This document shows positions 22,912 through 33,865 of a stretch of 64,000 bases of DNA, piece after piece. Position 1 is the first letter of the stretch. Each line of letters opens with the position of its first letter. Location of the stretch: positions 124,001 to 188,000 of the forward strand of contig NZ_JOBF01000033.1 in NCBI RefSeq assembly GCF_000718635.1. Direction: 5' to 3'. The notes beneath the pieces are model-generated. The model saw only the letters and a program-made list of their open reading frames with translations. It did no database searches and was not told the origin of the DNA. The translations under genes were made by a program, and so were the position numbers. The DNA is from Streptomyces varsoviensis. GTDB taxonomy: Bacteria; Actinomycetota; Actinomycetes; Streptomycetales; Streptomycetaceae.

Positions 22912-25900
22912 ATGTCCACGGACCGGGTGGTGGAGGCGCTGCGCGCCTCGCTCCAGGAGAACCAGCGGCTGCGCGAGACGAGCCGGAGGCTCGCCGACGA
23001 GGCCCGCGAGCCCATCGCGATCACCGCCATGAGCTGCCGCTTCCCCGGCGGCGTAGGCACCCCCGAAGAGCTGTGGGAACTGCTGGTCAAGGAGCGGGAC
23101 GCGGTCTCCGCGTTCCCCGAGGACCGCGGCTGGGACGTCGAGGGCCGCTACGACACGGACGCCGACGCGCCCGGCACCTTCTACGTCCGCGAGGGCGGGT
23201 TCCTCCGCGACGCCTGCGACTTCGACCCGGCGTTCTTCGGCATCTCGCCGCGCGAGGCCCTGGCCATGGACCCGCAGCAGCGGCTGCTGCTGGAGACGGC
23301 CTGGGAAGCCGTCGAGCGCGCCGGGATCGACCCGCTGACCCTGCGCGGCAGCCGCACCGGCGTCTACGCCGGCGTCATCTACAGCGAGTACGGCTCCCGG
23401 CTCGGCGCGGTCCCCGACGAGGTGGAGGGCTTCCTGGGCACCGGCACCATCCCCAGCGTCGCCTCCGGACGGGTCGCCTACACGCTGGGGCTCCAGGGCC
23501 CCGCCGTGACCCTCGACACCGCCTGCTCCTCCTCCCTGGTCGCCATCCACCTCGCCTGCCAGGCGCTACGGGCCGGCGACGCCACCCTCGCGCTCGCCGG
23601 CGGGGTGACCGTGATGTCCACCCCCGGCCTCTACATCGGCTTCAGCCGCCAGCGGGGGCTCGCCCCCGACGGCCGCAGCAAGTCGTTCTCCGCGGCCGCC
23701 GACGGCGCGGGGTTCGGCGAGGGCGTCGGCCTGCTGCTGCTGGAACGGCTCTCGGACGCCCGCCGCAACGGCCACCCGGTCCTCGCGCTGGTCCGCGGCT
23801 CCGCCGTCAACCAGGACGGCGCCAGCAACGGCCTGACCGCCCCCAACGGCCCCGCCCAGGAACGGGTCATCCGGCAGGCCCTCGACCGCGCCCGGCTCGC
23901 CCCCGGTCAGATCGACGCCGTGGAAGCGCACGGCACCGGCACGGTGCTCGGCGACCCCATCGAGGCCCAGGCGCTGCTCGCCGTCTACGGCCGGGACCGG
24001 CCCGCGGGCCGCCCGCTGTGGCTCGGCTCGCTGAAGTCCAACCTGTCCCACACCCAGGCCGCCGCTGGGGTGGGCGGCGTCATCAAGACCGTACTGGCGA
24101 TGCGACACGGCCTGCTGCCCAAGACCCTGCACGTCGACCGGCCCACCGAACAGGTGGACTGGACCGAGGGCGCGGTGGAACTCCTCACCGAGGCCCGCCC
24201 CTGGCCCGCCACCGGCGAGCCCCGCAGGGCCGGGGTCTCCTCCTTCGGCGCCAGCGGCACCAACGCCCACCTGATCCTGGAGTCCGCCGAGGAGCCGGCC
24301 CCCGCCCCGGCCGACGCGCCGGGCCCCGCGCCCGGCCCGGTCCTGTGGCCGCTCTCGGCGAAGAGCGGCCCGGCGCTCCGGGCCCAGGCCGCCGCCCTCC
24401 ACGACCACCTGACCGCCGGCCCCGCGCCGCGCCCCCTCGACGTCAGCCGGTCCCTGGCGCTCGGCCGGTCCCGGTTCGCGGAGCGGGCCGTCCTCGTCGG
24501 CGACGACCACGCCGAACTCCTCGCCGGACTCGCCGCCCTCGCCCGTGGCGAGGAGCCCGCCTCGGGCGTACGCGGCACCGCCCCGCAGGGCGGGCGCAAA
24601 CCCGTCTTCGTCTTCCCCGGCGCGGGCACGCGGTGGATCGGCGCGGGCGCCGAACTCCTCGACTCCTGCCCGGCGTTCGCCGCCCGCATGGCCGACTGCG
24701 AACGCGCCCTCGCCCCGCATCTCGACTGGTCGCCCACCGAGGTGCTGCGGCGCGGGGCCGCCCCGGAGCGGGCGGAGGCGGCCCAGCCGGTCCTGTTCGC
24801 GGTGCTGGTGTCGCTGGCCGCCGTGTGGCGCGCCCACGGCGTCGAACCCGCCGCGGTGATCGGCCACGGCCCGGGCGAGGTGGCCGCCGCCTGCGTGGCC
24901 GGCGCGCTCTCCCTCGACGACGCGGCCCGCGTCGCCGTGGAACGCGGCAAGGCGCTCGGCGCCCTGCCGGGCGGCGCGGCGGCCACCGTGACGATGACGC
25001 CGGACGAGGTGACGGCTGCACTGACCCGCCGTCAACTCGACCTGGCCGTCGCGGCGGTCAACGGGCCGCGCACCGTGGTGGTGGCCGGGGCCGAGGACGC
25101 CGTCGACGCGTTCGTGGACGGCCTCACGGCCGAGGGCGCGATGGCCTGGCGGACGCCGGCCGCCCACGCCTTCCACCACGACGGCGCGGCGGCCGTACGG
25201 GACACCCTGCGCACCGCCCTGGCGGGCATCGCGCCCCGTACGCCCGCCGTCCCGATCCTCTCCACCGTCGACGCGGCCCCGCCGGGCCCCGACGCGTTCG
25301 GCCCCGAGCACTGGCACCGCGACCTGCGGTACACCGTCCGGTTCCAGGACACCGTACGGGCGCTGCTCGACGCCGGGCACCGGACCTTCGTCGAGGTCGG
25401 CGCGCACCCCACGCTGACCTTCACCATCGAGGACATCATCGAGGACGCCGCGGCCGACGCCGGCGCGGCGGACGCCCTCGTCCTCGACACCCTGCACCGT
25501 TCCGAGGGCGGCGGCCTCCTCCGGCGGCTCCTGCTCTCCCTCGGCGCGGCCCAGACGAACGGCCTGCCCGTCGCCTGGGAGCCGCTGTTCGAGGGGGCCG
25601 GCGCGGGCCGGGTCGACCTCCCGACGTACGCCTTCCAGCACCGCCACTACTGGCTCGACGCGGCCCCCGCGGGCGGCGACCCCTCGACGGCGGGCCAGGC
25701 CGACGGCGGCCACCCGCTGCTGGGCGCGGCCGTCGACCTCCCGGACGGCGCCGGCACCCTCTTCACCGGCCGGCTCTCCCTCGCCGCCCACCCCTGGCTC
25801 GCCGACCACGCCGTCGCGGGCACGGTCCTGCTGCCGGGCGTGGCCTTCCTGGAGATGGCCGCCCACGCCGGACGGCGGCTCGGCAGCCCCACGGTCGAGG

Positions 25901-28900
25901 AACTGACCCTCGCCGCTCCGCTGCTGCTGCCCGCCGACCCGACGGCCGACCGGCCCGTACACCTGCGGCTGCTGGTAGGGCCCGAGGACGCCGAAGGCCG
26001 CCGCCCCGTGACATTCCACTCCCGCCCCGAGGACGCCGGGGACGACCAGCCCTGGACCCGGCACGCGGACGGCGCCCTCGGCGCCGAGGAGCCGCCGACC
26101 GCGCCCGTACACGCGGACTGGCCGTCAACCACGGCTGAGAAAATGGATGTTGACGGCCTGTATGAAACCCTGGAAGCCCAGGGAATCGAGTACGGGCCGG
26201 CGTTCCGGGGGCTGCGGGCCGCCTGGCGCGACGGCGACGAGATCTACGCCGAGGTCGCGCTGCCGGAGCCGCCGCCGAGCGGTGACGGCGGCTTCGGCGT
26301 GCACCCGGCCCTGCTGGACGCGGCCCTCCAGGCCACCGGGCTACGGCCCACGGGCAGTCAAGAGCCGTCTGACGGCGTGCCGTTGCCCTTCTCGTGGAGC
26401 CAGGTGACGCTGGAGCCGACAGTCGAACCCGTGCTGCGTGTGACACTCCGCCCGGCAGGGCCCGACGCCGTGTCCGTACGGATCACCGACCTGGCCGGGC
26501 GCACGGTCGCCGCCGTCGGCTCGCTGACCCTGCGCGCCGCCTCGCTCGCCGCGCTGCGTACGCCCGCCGACTCGCTGTTCCGCCTCGAATGGGCCCCCCT
26601 CGCGGCCCCCGACGCCGCGCCCCCGGCCGCACGCTGGGGAATCCTCGGACCCCGCGACGAACGGCTGCTCCCGCCGGAGTTCGCCACCGAGCCGCTGCCC
26701 ACCGGCCCCGCGGACGCTCGGGTCGTGCCCGATGCCGTGCTGCTGCTCTGCGCACCGCCCAGTGCCGAGGGCGACGGCCTCGCGGACCCGGAAGCGGTGC
26801 ACGCGGCCGCGGCCGACGCGCTCACCCGCATCCAGGGCTGGCTGGCCGACGACCGCTTCGCGGACACCCCGCTCGTCGTCCTCACCCGAGGCGCGGCCGA
26901 CGCGGGCGACGAACCAGTGGAGCCCGGCGCCGCCGCCATCTGGGGCCTCCTCCGCTCCGCCCAACTCGAACACCCCGGCCGGTTCCTCCTCCTCGACACC
27001 GACGAGCCCCGCGACACCACCGCCGCGCTCCCCACCGTCCTCGCCGCCGCCGAACCCCAGACAGCCCTCCGCGCCGGCCGCCTCCTCACCCCCCGCCTCA
27101 CCCGCCACACCCCCACGGGCCGTGAAGCCCCCGGGGCCGTACCGCCCACGCCCGTACCCTCCGCGTTCTCCGCGCCTTCCGCGCCTTCCGCGTTCTCCGC
27201 GCCCTTCGGACCCGAGGGGACCGTATTGCTCAGTGGTGGCGGGGCGCTCGCGGGGGTGGTGGCGCGCCACCTCGTCGCCGCGTATGGCGTGCGCAGGCTG
27301 CTGGTCTTGAGTCGGCGCGGTGCGCAGAGCCCCGGGCTGGGGGAACTCGTCACCGAACTGGCCGAGCAGGGCGCCGAAACGACCGTACTAGCCTGCGATG
27401 TGTCGGAGCGTCAGGAACTCTCCGAGGCGCTGGCGACGGTTCCGGCGGAGTATCCGCTGCGCGCGGTCGTGCATACGGCGGGTGCCCTCGACGACGGTCT
27501 GCTGGAGACGCTGACGCCGGAACGGCTGCGCGCCGTGCTGCGGCCCAAGACCGACGCCGTCACCCACCTCCACGAGCTGACGCGCGGCCGCGACCTGTCG
27601 GCGTTCGTGGTGTTCTCCTCCGCCGCCGGCGTGCTGGGCAGCGCCGGACAGTGCGCGTACTCCGCCGCCAACGCGGGACTCGACGCGCTGATGGCGAGGC
27701 GGCGGCGGCTCGGGCTGCCGGGCACCTCGCTGGCCTGGGGGCTGTGGGAGCGGCAGAGCGGGCTGACGGCCGAACTGGCCGGCGCCGACCTCCGCCGGAT
27801 GGCCCGCGGCGGGGTGCGCCCGCTGTCCGACGAGGACGGTATGGCGCTCTTCGACGCGGCCCTGGCCACGGGCGACGCGCTGGCCGTGCCGATCCACCTG
27901 GACCTCGCCGCCTACCGCGACGGCCCGCCGCCGCTGCTGCGCTCGCTGGTACGGGCCCGGCCCCGCAAGGCGGCCGCCGCCGAGTCCGTACGGGACCGGC
28001 TCGCCGCGGCCGGGGCCGAGGAGCGCCCGCGCGTCCTGCTCGACCTCGTACGGACCCTCGCGGCCGGTGTCCTCGGCCACGCGGACGCCGAGGCCGTGCC
28101 GGAGTCGGCCGCCTTCCTCTCGCTCGGCTTCGACTCGCTGACCGCCGTCGAACTGCGCAACCGGTTGGGGGAGGCCACGGGGCTCCGGCTGCGGCCCTCG
28201 GCCGTCCTCGACAGCGGCACCCCGGCCAAGCTGGCGAAACACCTGGGTGCCGCACTGGCCGCCGCCGCCGAGGGCGAGGCCGGGGCCGGAGCTGAAGACG
28301 CCGACGCGGCTGTTCCCGTCGCAGGGGAGGCGAAGGAACCTGGCGCGGGCGTCCCGCGCCGCGCGACGACGACCGCACCGGAGCCGGACGCCGACCCGGT
28401 GAGCCTGCTGTTCCGGCAGGCGTGCGAACTCGGCAAGGTCGACGACGGGCTCGCCCTGCTGAAGCACGCCTCAGCTCTGCGCCCCCGCTTCGCCAACGCG
28501 CACGACGTCATCGCCTCCGGCGCCGGTCCCGAACTGCTGCGCCTGCGCGAGCGCGCCGATGCCCCCGTGGTGGTCTGCTTCGGCTCCGTCGTCGCGTTGG
28601 GCGGCGCCCACCAGTACGCGCGGTTCGCCGCCGCTCTGGGCGACCGGTTCGCCGTCAGCGCGCTGAGCGCCCCCGGCTTCGTACCGGGCGAGGCGCTGCC
28701 CGCGGACATGGACGCGCTCCTGGAGTTCCAGGCGCTGACCATCCGTCGACACCACCCGCACAGCCCCTTGGTGCTCGTCGGGTCGTCCTCCGGGGGCACG
28801 CTCGCCCACGGCGCGGCGGCGGCGCTGGAACGGCTCGGGGCCGGCCCCGCCGCCGTGGTGCTGCTCGACACCTACCTGTCGGACAACACGGGCATCACCC

Positions 28901-29361
28901 AGTTCAACGACGTGCTGCTCGGCGGCATGTTCGCGCGCGAGGACCGGGCGGCCCCGATGGACGGCACCCGGCTGACCGCGATGGGCGGCTACTTCCGCAT
29001 CCTCGACGACTGGCGGCCGCCGGCCGTCGAGGCGCCCGTGCTGCTGGTACGGGCCTCCGCGCCGCTCGGCGAGCCGGCCCCGGACGCCGGGGACTGGCGC
29101 TCGTCCTGGCCGTCCGCGCACACGGTCGTGGACGTGCCCGGCGACCACTTCTCGATCATGGAACAGCACGTGGCGACCACGGGCGAGGCGGTCGCCGACT
29201 GGCTCCGCGTCATCGTTCCCCCCGACGCGAACGCCGCCCCGGACGCCCGTACGGACGCGACGGCCACTGCTCGTACGGAGCCCACGGAGCCCACGGAAGC
29301 CGCGGGCACCGGCCCCGCCCCCGCCCCCCGTACAGACCACCCGCACAGGAGGCACGTATGA
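22912..29361 (+). CDS. terminal type I PKS module with thioesterase: KS-AT*-DH-KR-ACP-TE
   Basis: 2149 aa from the ATG at 22912, chosen because GGGAAGGGAAGACG precedes it and [14 protein letters not shown] is a standard docking N-terminus. The frame also opens at a GTG at 22834. KS (33-, DTACSSS, Cys205, KSNLSH instead of KSNIGH). AT is divergent: FPGAGTRW replaces [14 protein letters not shown] (Gly653) replaces GHSxGE so the nucleophilic Ser is absent, and HAFH at 752-755 replaces YASH. DH (about 930-, [20 protein letters not shown]). KR (about 1437-, SGGGALAG instead of TGGTGxLG, LDD present). ACP (LGFDSL, Ser1742). TE (about 1830-2110, GSSSG with Ser1959). The TE makes this the last PKS subunit, releasing and probably macrolactonising the chain. 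The adjacent methoxymalonyl-ACP genes suggest this AT position takes methoxymalonyl, giving a 2-methoxy-2-ene (inference). Confidence 0.93.
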   Translation: MSTDRVVEALRASLQENQRLRETSRRLADEAREPIAITAMSCRFPGGVGTPEELWELLVKERDAVSAFPEDRGWDVEGRYDTDADAPGTFYVREGGFLRDACDFDPAFFGISPREALAMDPQQRLLLETAWEAVERAGIDPLTLRGSRTGVYAGVIYSEYGSRLGAVPDEVEGFLGTGTIPSVASGRVAYTLGLQGPAVTLDTACSSSLVAIHLACQALRAGDATLALAGGVTVMSTPGLYIGFSRQRGLAPDGRSKSFSAAADGAGFGEGVGLLLLERLSDARRNGHPVLALVRGSAVNQDGASNGLTAPNGPAQERVIRQALDRARLAPGQIDAVEAHGTGTVLGDPIEAQALLAVYGRDRPAGRPLWLGSLKSNLSHTQAAAGVGGVIKTVLAMRHGLLPKTLHVDRPTEQVDWTEGAVELLTEARPWPATGEPRRAGVSSFGASGTNAHLILESAEEPAPAPADAPGPAPGPVLWPLSAKSGPALRAQAAALHDHLTAGPAPRPLDVSRSLALGRSRFAERAVLVGDDHAELLAGLAALARGEEPASGVRGTAPQGGRKPVFVFPGAGTRWIGAGAELLDSCPAFAARMADCERALAPHLDWSPTEVLRRGAAPERAEAAQPVLFAVLVSLAAVWRAHGVEPAAVIGHGPGEVAAACVAGALSLDDAARVAVERGKALGALPGGAAATVTMTPDEVTAALTRRQLDLAVAAVNGPRTVVVAGAEDAVDAFVDGLTAEGAMAWRTPAAHAFHHDGAAAVRDTLRTALAGIAPRTPAVPILSTVDAAPPGPDAFGPEHWHRDLRYTVRFQDTVRALLDAGHRTFVEVGAHPTLTFTIEDIIEDAAADAGAADALVLDTLHRSEGGGLLRRLLLSLGAAQTNGLPVAWEPLFEGAGAGRVDLPTYAFQHRHYWLDAAPAGGDPSTAGQADGGHPLLGAAVDLPDGAGTLFTGRLSLAAHPWLADHAVAGTVLLPGVAFLEMAAHAGRRLGSPTVEELTLAAPLLLPADPTADRPVHLRLLVGPEDAEGRRPVTFHSRPEDAGDDQPWTRHADGALGAEEPPTAPVHADWPSTTAEKMDVDGLYETLEAQGIEYGPAFRGLRAAWRDGDEIYAEVALPEPPPSGDGGFGVHPALLDAALQATGLRPTGSQEPSDGVPLPFSWSQVTLEPTVEPVLRVTLRPAGPDAVSVRITDLAGRTVAAVGSLTLRAASLAALRTPADSLFRLEWAPLAAPDAAPPAARWGILGPRDERLLPPEFATEPLPTGPADARVVPDAVLLLCAPPSAEGDGLADPEAVHAAAADALTRIQGWLADDRFADTPLVVLTRGAADAGDEPVEPGAAAIWGLLRSAQLEHPGRFLLLDTDEPRDTTAALPTVLAAAEPQTALRAGRLLTPRLTRHTPTGREAPGAVPPTPVPSAFSAPSAPSAFSAPFGPEGTVLLSGGGALAGVVARHLVAAYGVRRLLVLSRRGAQSPGLGELVTELAEQGAETTVLACDVSERQELSEALATVPAEYPLRAVVHTAGALDDGLLETLTPERLRAVLRPKTDAVTHLHELTRGRDLSAFVVFSSAAGVLGSAGQCAYSAANAGLDALMARRRRLGLPGTSLAWGLWERQSGLTAELAGADLRRMARGGVRPLSDEDGMALFDAALATGDALAVPIHLDLAAYRDGPPPLLRSLVRARPRKAAAAESVRDRLAAAGAEERPRVLLDLVRTLAAGVLGHADAEAVPESAAFLSLGFDSLTAVELRNRLGEATGLRLRPSAVLDSGTPAKLAKHLGAALAAAAEGEAGAGAEDADAAVPVAGEAKEPGAGVPRRATTTAPEPDADPVSLLFRQACELGKVDDGLALLKHASALRPRFANAHDVIASGAGPELLRLRERADAPVVVCFGSVVALGGAHQYARFAAALGDRFAVSALSAPGFVPGEALPADMDALLEFQALTIRRHHPHSPLVLVGSSSGGTLAHGAAAALERLGAGPAAVVLLDTYLSDNTGITQFNDVLLGGMFAREDRAAPMDGTRLTAMGGYFRILDDWRPPAVEAPVLLVRASAPLGEPAPDAGDWRSSWPSAHTVVDVPGDHFSIMEQHVATTGEAVADWLRVIVPPDANAAPDARTDATATARTEPTEPTEAAGTGPAPAPRTDHPHRRHV
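27160..27204 (+). repeat. five tandem 9-nt units before the KR of the terminal PKS
   Basis: TCCGCGTTC/TCCGCGCCT units encode repeated Ser-Ala-Phe/Pro and sit just upstream of the KR Rossmann motif. They form a flexible linker. Confidence 0.8.
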
Positions 29362-30242
29362 CGACCACCACGGCGCATCCGGAGCCCGCGAGCCCGCCGG
29401 CGCACGCGCTGACCGTGCTGGGCGCCGGGGTGATGGGGGTCGGCATCACCGTGCTGGCCCTCGGCCACGGTCTGCCCGTCCATCTCGTCGACACCGACCC
29501 CGACCGGCTCGACCGGGCGGCGGCGAAGATCGGCGACGAACTGCGGCTGGCCCACCTGATGAGCGCCCTGCCCCCGGACACCGAGCCGGGCGAGCTGACC
29601 ACCGCGACCGCGCCGTCACCCGAGGCCGTCGGCCGCGCCACCGCCGTCATCGAGGCGATCACCGAGAACGCCGAACTCAAGGCCAAGGCCCTGGCCGAGA
29701 TCTCGGCCAAGGCGCGGCCCGGCACGCCGCTCATCACCAACACCTCGTCCATCCCCATCGACGAGCTGGCCGACGCCGTCGAACGCCCCGCGGAGCTCGT
29801 CGGCACGCACTTCATGAACCCGCCCTACCTGATCAAGACGGCCGAGGTCATCCGCGGGGCCAGGACCGGGGACGCCGCCATGGCCGCCGTGACCGCGCTG
29901 CTCGCCGCGGTGCGCCGGGAAGGCGTCGTGGTCAAGGACGCCCCGGGCTTCGTGACCAGCCGGGTTCTGCATCCGATGATCAACGACGCGGCCCGCGTCG
30001 TAGAGGAGGGCACCGCCACCGCCGAGGCCGTGGACGCGCTGATGCAGGGCTGCCTGGGACACCCGACAGGCCCCTTGCGCACCGCCGACCTCATCGGCAT
30101 CGACAACCTCGTCGACTCCCTGAATGTGCTGTACGAACGCACCGGGGACGACGGCTGCCGCCCCTGCGACCTGCTGCTGCGACTCGTCGCCGAAGGCCGC
30201 CACGGCCGCAAGACGGGACAGGGCTTCTACACATACCCATGA
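29358..30242 (+). CDS. 3-hydroxyacyl-CoA dehydrogenase family protein, methoxymalonyl-ACP pathway
   Basis: 294 aa. The ATG overlaps the PKS stop (ATGA) and follows the strong site AGGAGG. The N-terminal Rossmann motif [10 protein letters not shown] (about 17-26) and the C-terminal [11 protein letters not shown] and [18 protein letters not shown] segments are typical of 3-hydroxybutyryl-CoA dehydrogenases. In methoxymalonyl-ACP loci (FK520, ansamitocin, bafilomycin) this enzyme oxidises the ACP-bound C3 hydroxy unit derived from 1,3-bisphosphoglycerate. The coupled downstream ACP, acyl-CoA dehydrogenase and FkbH-like genes complete that set. Cytoplasmic. Confidence 0.9.
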   Translation: MTTTTAHPEPASPPAHALTVLGAGVMGVGITVLALGHGLPVHLVDTDPDRLDRAAAKIGDELRLAHLMSALPPDTEPGELTTATAPSPEAVGRATAVIEAITENAELKAKALAEISAKARPGTPLITNTSSIPIDELADAVERPAELVGTHFMNPPYLIKTAEVIRGARTGDAAMAAVTALLAAVRREGVVVKDAPGFVTSRVLHPMINDAARVVEEGTATAEAVDALMQGCLGHPTGPLRTADLIGIDNLVDSLNVLYERTGDDGCRPCDLLLRLVAEGRHGRKTGQGFYTYP

Positions 30243-30315
30243 CCGCCGCCGCCGCGCTCCGCGGCACGCCCATCACTCGCCCCGCCGCCACCGATACCCA
30301 TGAGGAGAACAACCG

Positions 30316-30618
30316 ATGACCAACCAGACCACCGAGGCCGCGGACACCGGCACCGGCGCACCGGACGCCGTGGAGCGGGAACTGCTCGACTTCCTCCAGG
30401 GACATACCGGCACACCATGGGAGCCCGAGACCGACCTCTTCCGCACGGGCGGCCTCTCCTCCCTCTTCGCGATGCAACTGGTCGTGCATCTGGAGAAGAC
30501 CTACGGGGTGGCCATCCGCGGCGCCGATCTCAGGATGGACAACTTCCGCACCGCGCGCGTGATGGCCGCGCTGGTCGGCCGGCTGAAGGAGCCGCGGCCC
30601 GGGGGCCTCGATGGGTGA
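30316..30618 (+). CDS. discrete acyl carrier protein for methoxymalonyl-ACP
   Basis: 100 aa. The four-helix carrier fold shows TGGLSSLFAMQL, with the phosphopantetheine Ser at about residue 49 in GGLSS. The usual Asp before the Ser (DSL) is replaced, as is common in FkbJ-type carriers. GAGGAGAA lies upstream of the ATG. The gene overlaps the next one by 8 nt. It carries the glyceryl, hydroxymalonyl and methoxymalonyl intermediates and would present the extender unit to a dedicated AT of the PKS. Confidence 0.88.
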   Translation: MTNQTTEAADTGTGAPDAVERELLDFLQGHTGTPWEPETDLFRTGGLSSLFAMQLVVHLEKTYGVAIRGADLRMDNFRTARVMAALVGRLKEPRPGGLDG

Positions 30619-31846
30619 CGTGGTGGCCGAGGCGGCGGCCCAGGTCTCCGCGGCCGTCGGCGACCGGGCCGGCGACTGGGACCGTACGGGCCTGCTGCCC
30701 CTGGACCTGCTCCGCGAACTCGGCGCGGCCGGCCGGCTGTGCGCCGAAGTGCCCGTCGAGTACGGCGGGTGGGGCCTGAGCAGCCTGCTCAGCGGCGAGT
30801 ACACGGCCCACGTGGGGAGCCTGTGCAGCTCCCTGCGCAGCGTCATGACCTCGCAGGGCATGGCCGCCTGGACGATCCAGCGGTTCGGCACGCCCCGCCA
30901 GCAGGCCGACTGGCTCCCCGGGCTCACCGGCGGCCGGCTCGCGGCGGTCGGGTTCAGCGAACCGGACGCGGGCAGCGACCTCGCGGCCATGGGCACCGTC
31001 ATCCGCCGCGACGGCGACGCCGTCGTCATCGACGGCCGCAAGAAATGGGTGACCGCCGCCCACTACGCGGACGTGCTGGTGATCTTCGGACGCTACGCCG
31101 ACGGCCCCGCTGACGCCGCTGATGCCCGTGACGCCCCTGACGCCGTCGACGGCACCGGCGGGGGAGTGGCCGCCGCCGTGCTCGTACCCGTCGACACGCC
31201 CGGCGTCGAGGTGCGGCGGATCGCCGACCCGCTCGGCTGCCGGGCGGCCGGCCACGCGGACATCGGCCTCGACGCGGTCCGGCTGCCCGCCGACAGCGTG
31301 CTCGGCGGGTACGGGCTGCCGCTGCCGCTCCTGGTGACCACCGCCCTGGCCTATGGGCGGATGTCCGTGGCCTGGGGGTGCGTGGGCATCCTGCGCGGCT
31401 GCCTGGCCGAGGCCACGCGACACGCCGCCACGCGCGAGCAGTTCGGCAAGCCCCTGGCCCAGCACCAGCTCGTCGCCCGGCACCTCGCCGAGCTGTACAC
31501 GGCGGAGCAGGTGGCCACCAGGGTCTGCGAGCACGCGAGCCGCTGCTGGGACGAGGGCTCCCCGGACCAGGTGGTGGCCACCGTCCTGGCCAAACGCGTC
31601 AGCTCCGCCCAGGCCGCCGCCGGCGCCTCGTCCGCCGTCCAGGTGCTGGCCTCCGCCGGATCGCGGGACGGCCACCCGGTGGCCCGCGCCCACCGCGACG
31701 CGAAGCTGATGGAGATCATCGAGGGCAGCACCGAGCTGTGCCAGGTGCTGCTCGCCGACCACGCCGTATCCGCGCGGGTCCGCGCCGCACCGCCCGTACG
31801 CGCGCCGGCCGCACCCGCGCCGCCCGCGCCGGGGAGGCCGCGGTGA
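30611..31846 (+). CDS. acyl-CoA dehydrogenase, methoxymalonyl-ACP pathway (FkbI-like)
   Basis: 411 aa, starting within the ACP gene. It has the acyl-CoA dehydrogenase features FSEPDAGSDLAAMG (flavin/substrate loop), KKWVTAAHYAD, TREQFGKPLAQHQLV and a C-terminal IIEGSTELCQ segment with the catalytic Glu. In methoxymalonyl pathways this flavoprotein acts on the ACP-bound three-carbon unit to help generate hydroxymalonyl-ACP. It ends with GTGA overlapping a possible GTG start of the FkbH-like gene. The C-terminus is an Ala/Pro/Arg-rich tail of low complexity. Confidence 0.9.
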   Translation: MGDVVAEAAAQVSAAVGDRAGDWDRTGLLPLDLLRELGAAGRLCAEVPVEYGGWGLSSLLSGEYTAHVGSLCSSLRSVMTSQGMAAWTIQRFGTPRQQADWLPGLTGGRLAAVGFSEPDAGSDLAAMGTVIRRDGDAVVIDGRKKWVTAAHYADVLVIFGRYADGPADAADARDAPDAVDGTGGGVAAAVLVPVDTPGVEVRRIADPLGCRAAGHADIGLDAVRLPADSVLGGYGLPLPLLVTTALAYGRMSVAWGCVGILRGCLAEATRHAATREQFGKPLAQHQLVARHLAELYTAEQVATRVCEHASRCWDEGSPDQVVATVLAKRVSSAQAAAGASSAVQVLASAGSRDGHPVARAHRDAKLMEIIEGSTELCQVLLADHAVSARVRAAPPVRAPAAPAPPAPGRPR

Positions 31847-31881
31847 CCGCGTCCGAGACCCGCGAACCCCAGGGGGAGACT

Positions 31882-33027
31882 ATGACCGACACCGATACCG
31901 ACATGGACGCCGCAGCAGACGACGACCGGCCCGACCGACCCGACCGGCCCGTAACCGTCAAATGCCTGGTCTGGGACCTGGACAACACCCTCTGGCAGGG
32001 CACCCTGCTGGAGGACGGCGAGGTGGCGCTCGCCGACGAGGTACGCAAGGTCGTCATCGAGCTGGACTCGCGCGGCATCCTCCAGTCCGTGTCCAGCAAG
32101 AACGACCACGACCACGCCTGGGCCCGGCTGGAGGCGCTGGGCGTCGCCGAGTACTTCGTGCTGCCGGAGATCGGCTGGGGCACCAAGTCCGAGGCGGTGC
32201 GCCGCATCGCGGACCGGCTGAACTTCGCCCACTCGACCATCGCCTTCATCGACGACCAGCCCGCCGAGCTGGCCGAGGTCGCCTTCCACCTGCCCGAGGT
32301 CCGCGGCTACCCGGCCGAGCGGGTGCTCGCGCTGCCGGACCTGCCCGAGTTCACGCCCGCGACGAGCACCGTGGACTCGCGGCGGCGCCGGGCGATGTAC
32401 CAGGCGGGGTTCCGCCGGGAGGCGGAGCGCGCCGAGGCGACCGGCCCCGACGAGGAGTTCCTGCGCTCCCTCGGCATGGTGATGCGCGTCGGCCGGGCGA
32501 CCGACGAGGAGCTGTCGCGCGTCGAGGAACTCACCCTGCGCACCAGCCAGATGAACGCCACCGGCGTCCACTACTCGGACGCGCGGCTGCGGAGCCTGCT
32601 CGCCGACCCGCACCACGAAGTGCTCGTCGTGACCCTCACCGACCGGTTCGGCCCGCACGGCGCGGTGGGCGTGCTCCTGCTGGCGCGGCACCCCGGGATG
32701 TGGCACCTCAAGCTGCTCGCCACCTCGTGCCGGGTGGTCTCGTACGGGGCCGGGGCCGCGCTCCTGAACTGGCTGGCCGACGCGGCGGCCGGCGCCGGGG
32801 CCCATCTGGTCGCCGACTTCCGGGCCACCGACCGGAACCGGATGATGGAGATCGCCTACCGCTTCGCCGGCTTCGACGATCATTCCTGCGCCTGTGCCGC
32901 GGCGCTGACCGGCGGCGCCGAGTCCCGGGCGGCGGCCGCCAACGGGCTTCAGCGACTGCACCTGGTGCCCGAGCCCCGCCCGGCGCCCACCACCATGCGG
33001 CTGGAGGCGCCGGTCCTTTTCACATGA
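31882..33027 (+). CDS. fkbH: FkbH-like HAD-superfamily glyceryl-ACP synthase
   Basis: 381 aa from the ATG at 31882, preceded by AGGGGGAGAC. A GTG at 31843 that overlaps the upstream stop and has GGAGG before it is an alternative. An Asp/Arg/Pro-rich N-terminus precedes the HAD motif VWDLDNTLWQG (about residues 30-40), then SSKNDHDHAW and FIDDQPAELAEV. The C-terminal half has the GNAT-like region seen in FkbH proteins. The family dephosphorylates 1,3-bisphosphoglycerate and loads the glyceryl unit on the pathway ACP, the first step to methoxymalonyl-ACP. This is the last gene of the plus-strand operon. Confidence 0.9.
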   Translation: MTDTDTDMDAAADDDRPDRPDRPVTVKCLVWDLDNTLWQGTLLEDGEVALADEVRKVVIELDSRGILQSVSSKNDHDHAWARLEALGVAEYFVLPEIGWGTKSEAVRRIADRLNFAHSTIAFIDDQPAELAEVAFHLPEVRGYPAERVLALPDLPEFTPATSTVDSRRRRAMYQAGFRREAERAEATGPDEEFLRSLGMVMRVGRATDEELSRVEELTLRTSQMNATGVHYSDARLRSLLADPHHEVLVVTLTDRFGPHGAVGVLLLARHPGMWHLKLLATSCRVVSYGAGAALLNWLADAAAGAGAHLVADFRATDRNRMMEIAYRFAGFDDHSCACAAALTGGAESRAAAANGLQRLHLVPEPRPAPTTMRLEAPVLFT

Positions 33028-33063
33028 GCCGCCGGTGGCCGGTGCGGCTCGGGGGCCGGCGGC
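33028..33063 (+). terminator. possible terminator between convergent genes
   Basis: Arms GCCGCCGG (33028-33035) and CCGGCGGC (33056-33063) with a 20-nt loop, right after the FkbH-like stop and before the end of the convergent O-methyltransferase. There is no T-tract, which is usual in high-GC actinomycetes. Confidence 0.35.
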
Positions 33064-33126
33064 GCGGTCCGTACGGGCGTGCCGCCGGTCACCCCGGACA
33101 CCCCGAGCCCCCCCCGCTGAGCCCGG

Positions 33127-33789
33127 TCAGAGCTTGCGGGCGAGGGTGATGCCGTCGGCCATGGGCAGCAGGGAGAGGTCCACCCGGTTGTCGTGGTGCA
33201 GCAGCCGGTTGAGGGCGCGTACCCCTTCGGTGTCCGGGTCCTGCGCGGCGGGGTCGGCGACCCGGCCGAAGAAGAGCGTGTTGTCGATGACGATGAGCCC
33301 GCCCTGCCGGACCAGCTTCAGTGAACTCTCGTAGTATCCGACGTAGTTGGCCTTGTCGGCGTCGATGAAGACGAAGTCGAACGAGCCGGGCCCCCGGTCG
33401 GCGAGCAGTTCGGCCAGCGTGTCGTTCGCGTCGCCGATCCGCAGGTCGATCCGTGGCTCGACCTCGGCGCGCCGCCAGTAGTCGGCGCCGAACGCCGGCC
33501 ACCGCTCGTCGATGTCGCAGGTCACCAGGTGTCCGCCGGGCGGCAGGGCGCGGGCCAGGCACAGGGTGCTGTAGCCGGTGAAGGTGCCGATCTCCAGTAC
33601 CGACCGGGCGCCGGTCAGCCCGGCCAGGAGGGCCAGGAGCTGGCCCTCCTCGGCCATCACCTGCATGGCCCGGCCGGCGGGGAGCACCGCGGTGGCCTCG
33701 CGCAGCTCCCGCAGAATCGCGTCGTCCCGCAGGGAGGTCTCCCTGACGTAGTCGAGCAGTTCATCGGTGGCTGCTGTCTGATCGGCCAT
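33127..33789 (-). CDS. class I SAM-dependent O-methyltransferase (caffeoyl-CoA/catechol type)
   Basis: 220 aa. The SAM-binding motif [16 protein letters not shown] (about 63-78), acidic loop [20 protein letters not shown] (metal-binding Asp) and [10 protein letters not shown] are all typical of the Methyltransf_3 family. It is the expected enzyme for 2-O-methylation of hydroxymalonyl-ACP to methoxymalonyl-ACP, or of a related hydroxyl. It lies on the minus strand 76 bp behind the AfsR-like regulator, so the two may share a transcript. The start ATG faces the regulator. Confidence 0.9.
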   Translation of the reverse strand: MADQTAATDELLDYVRETSLRDDAILRELREATAVLPAGRAMQVMAEEGQLLALLAGLTGARSVLEIGTFTGYSTLCLARALPPGGHLVTCDIDERWPAFGADYWRRAEVEPRIDLRIGDANDTLAELLADRGPGSFDFVFIDADKANYVGYYESSLKLVRQGGLIVIDNTLFFGRVADPAAQDPDTEGVRALNRLLHHDNRVDLSLLPMADGITLARKL

Positions 33790-33865
33790 GAGAAAGGCTT
33801 TCCCCTCTGCTGTGATGCGTCGAATGGTCTGCGGCTGGTCCGCGGTCGTCGAAGAGGCGCGCTCC

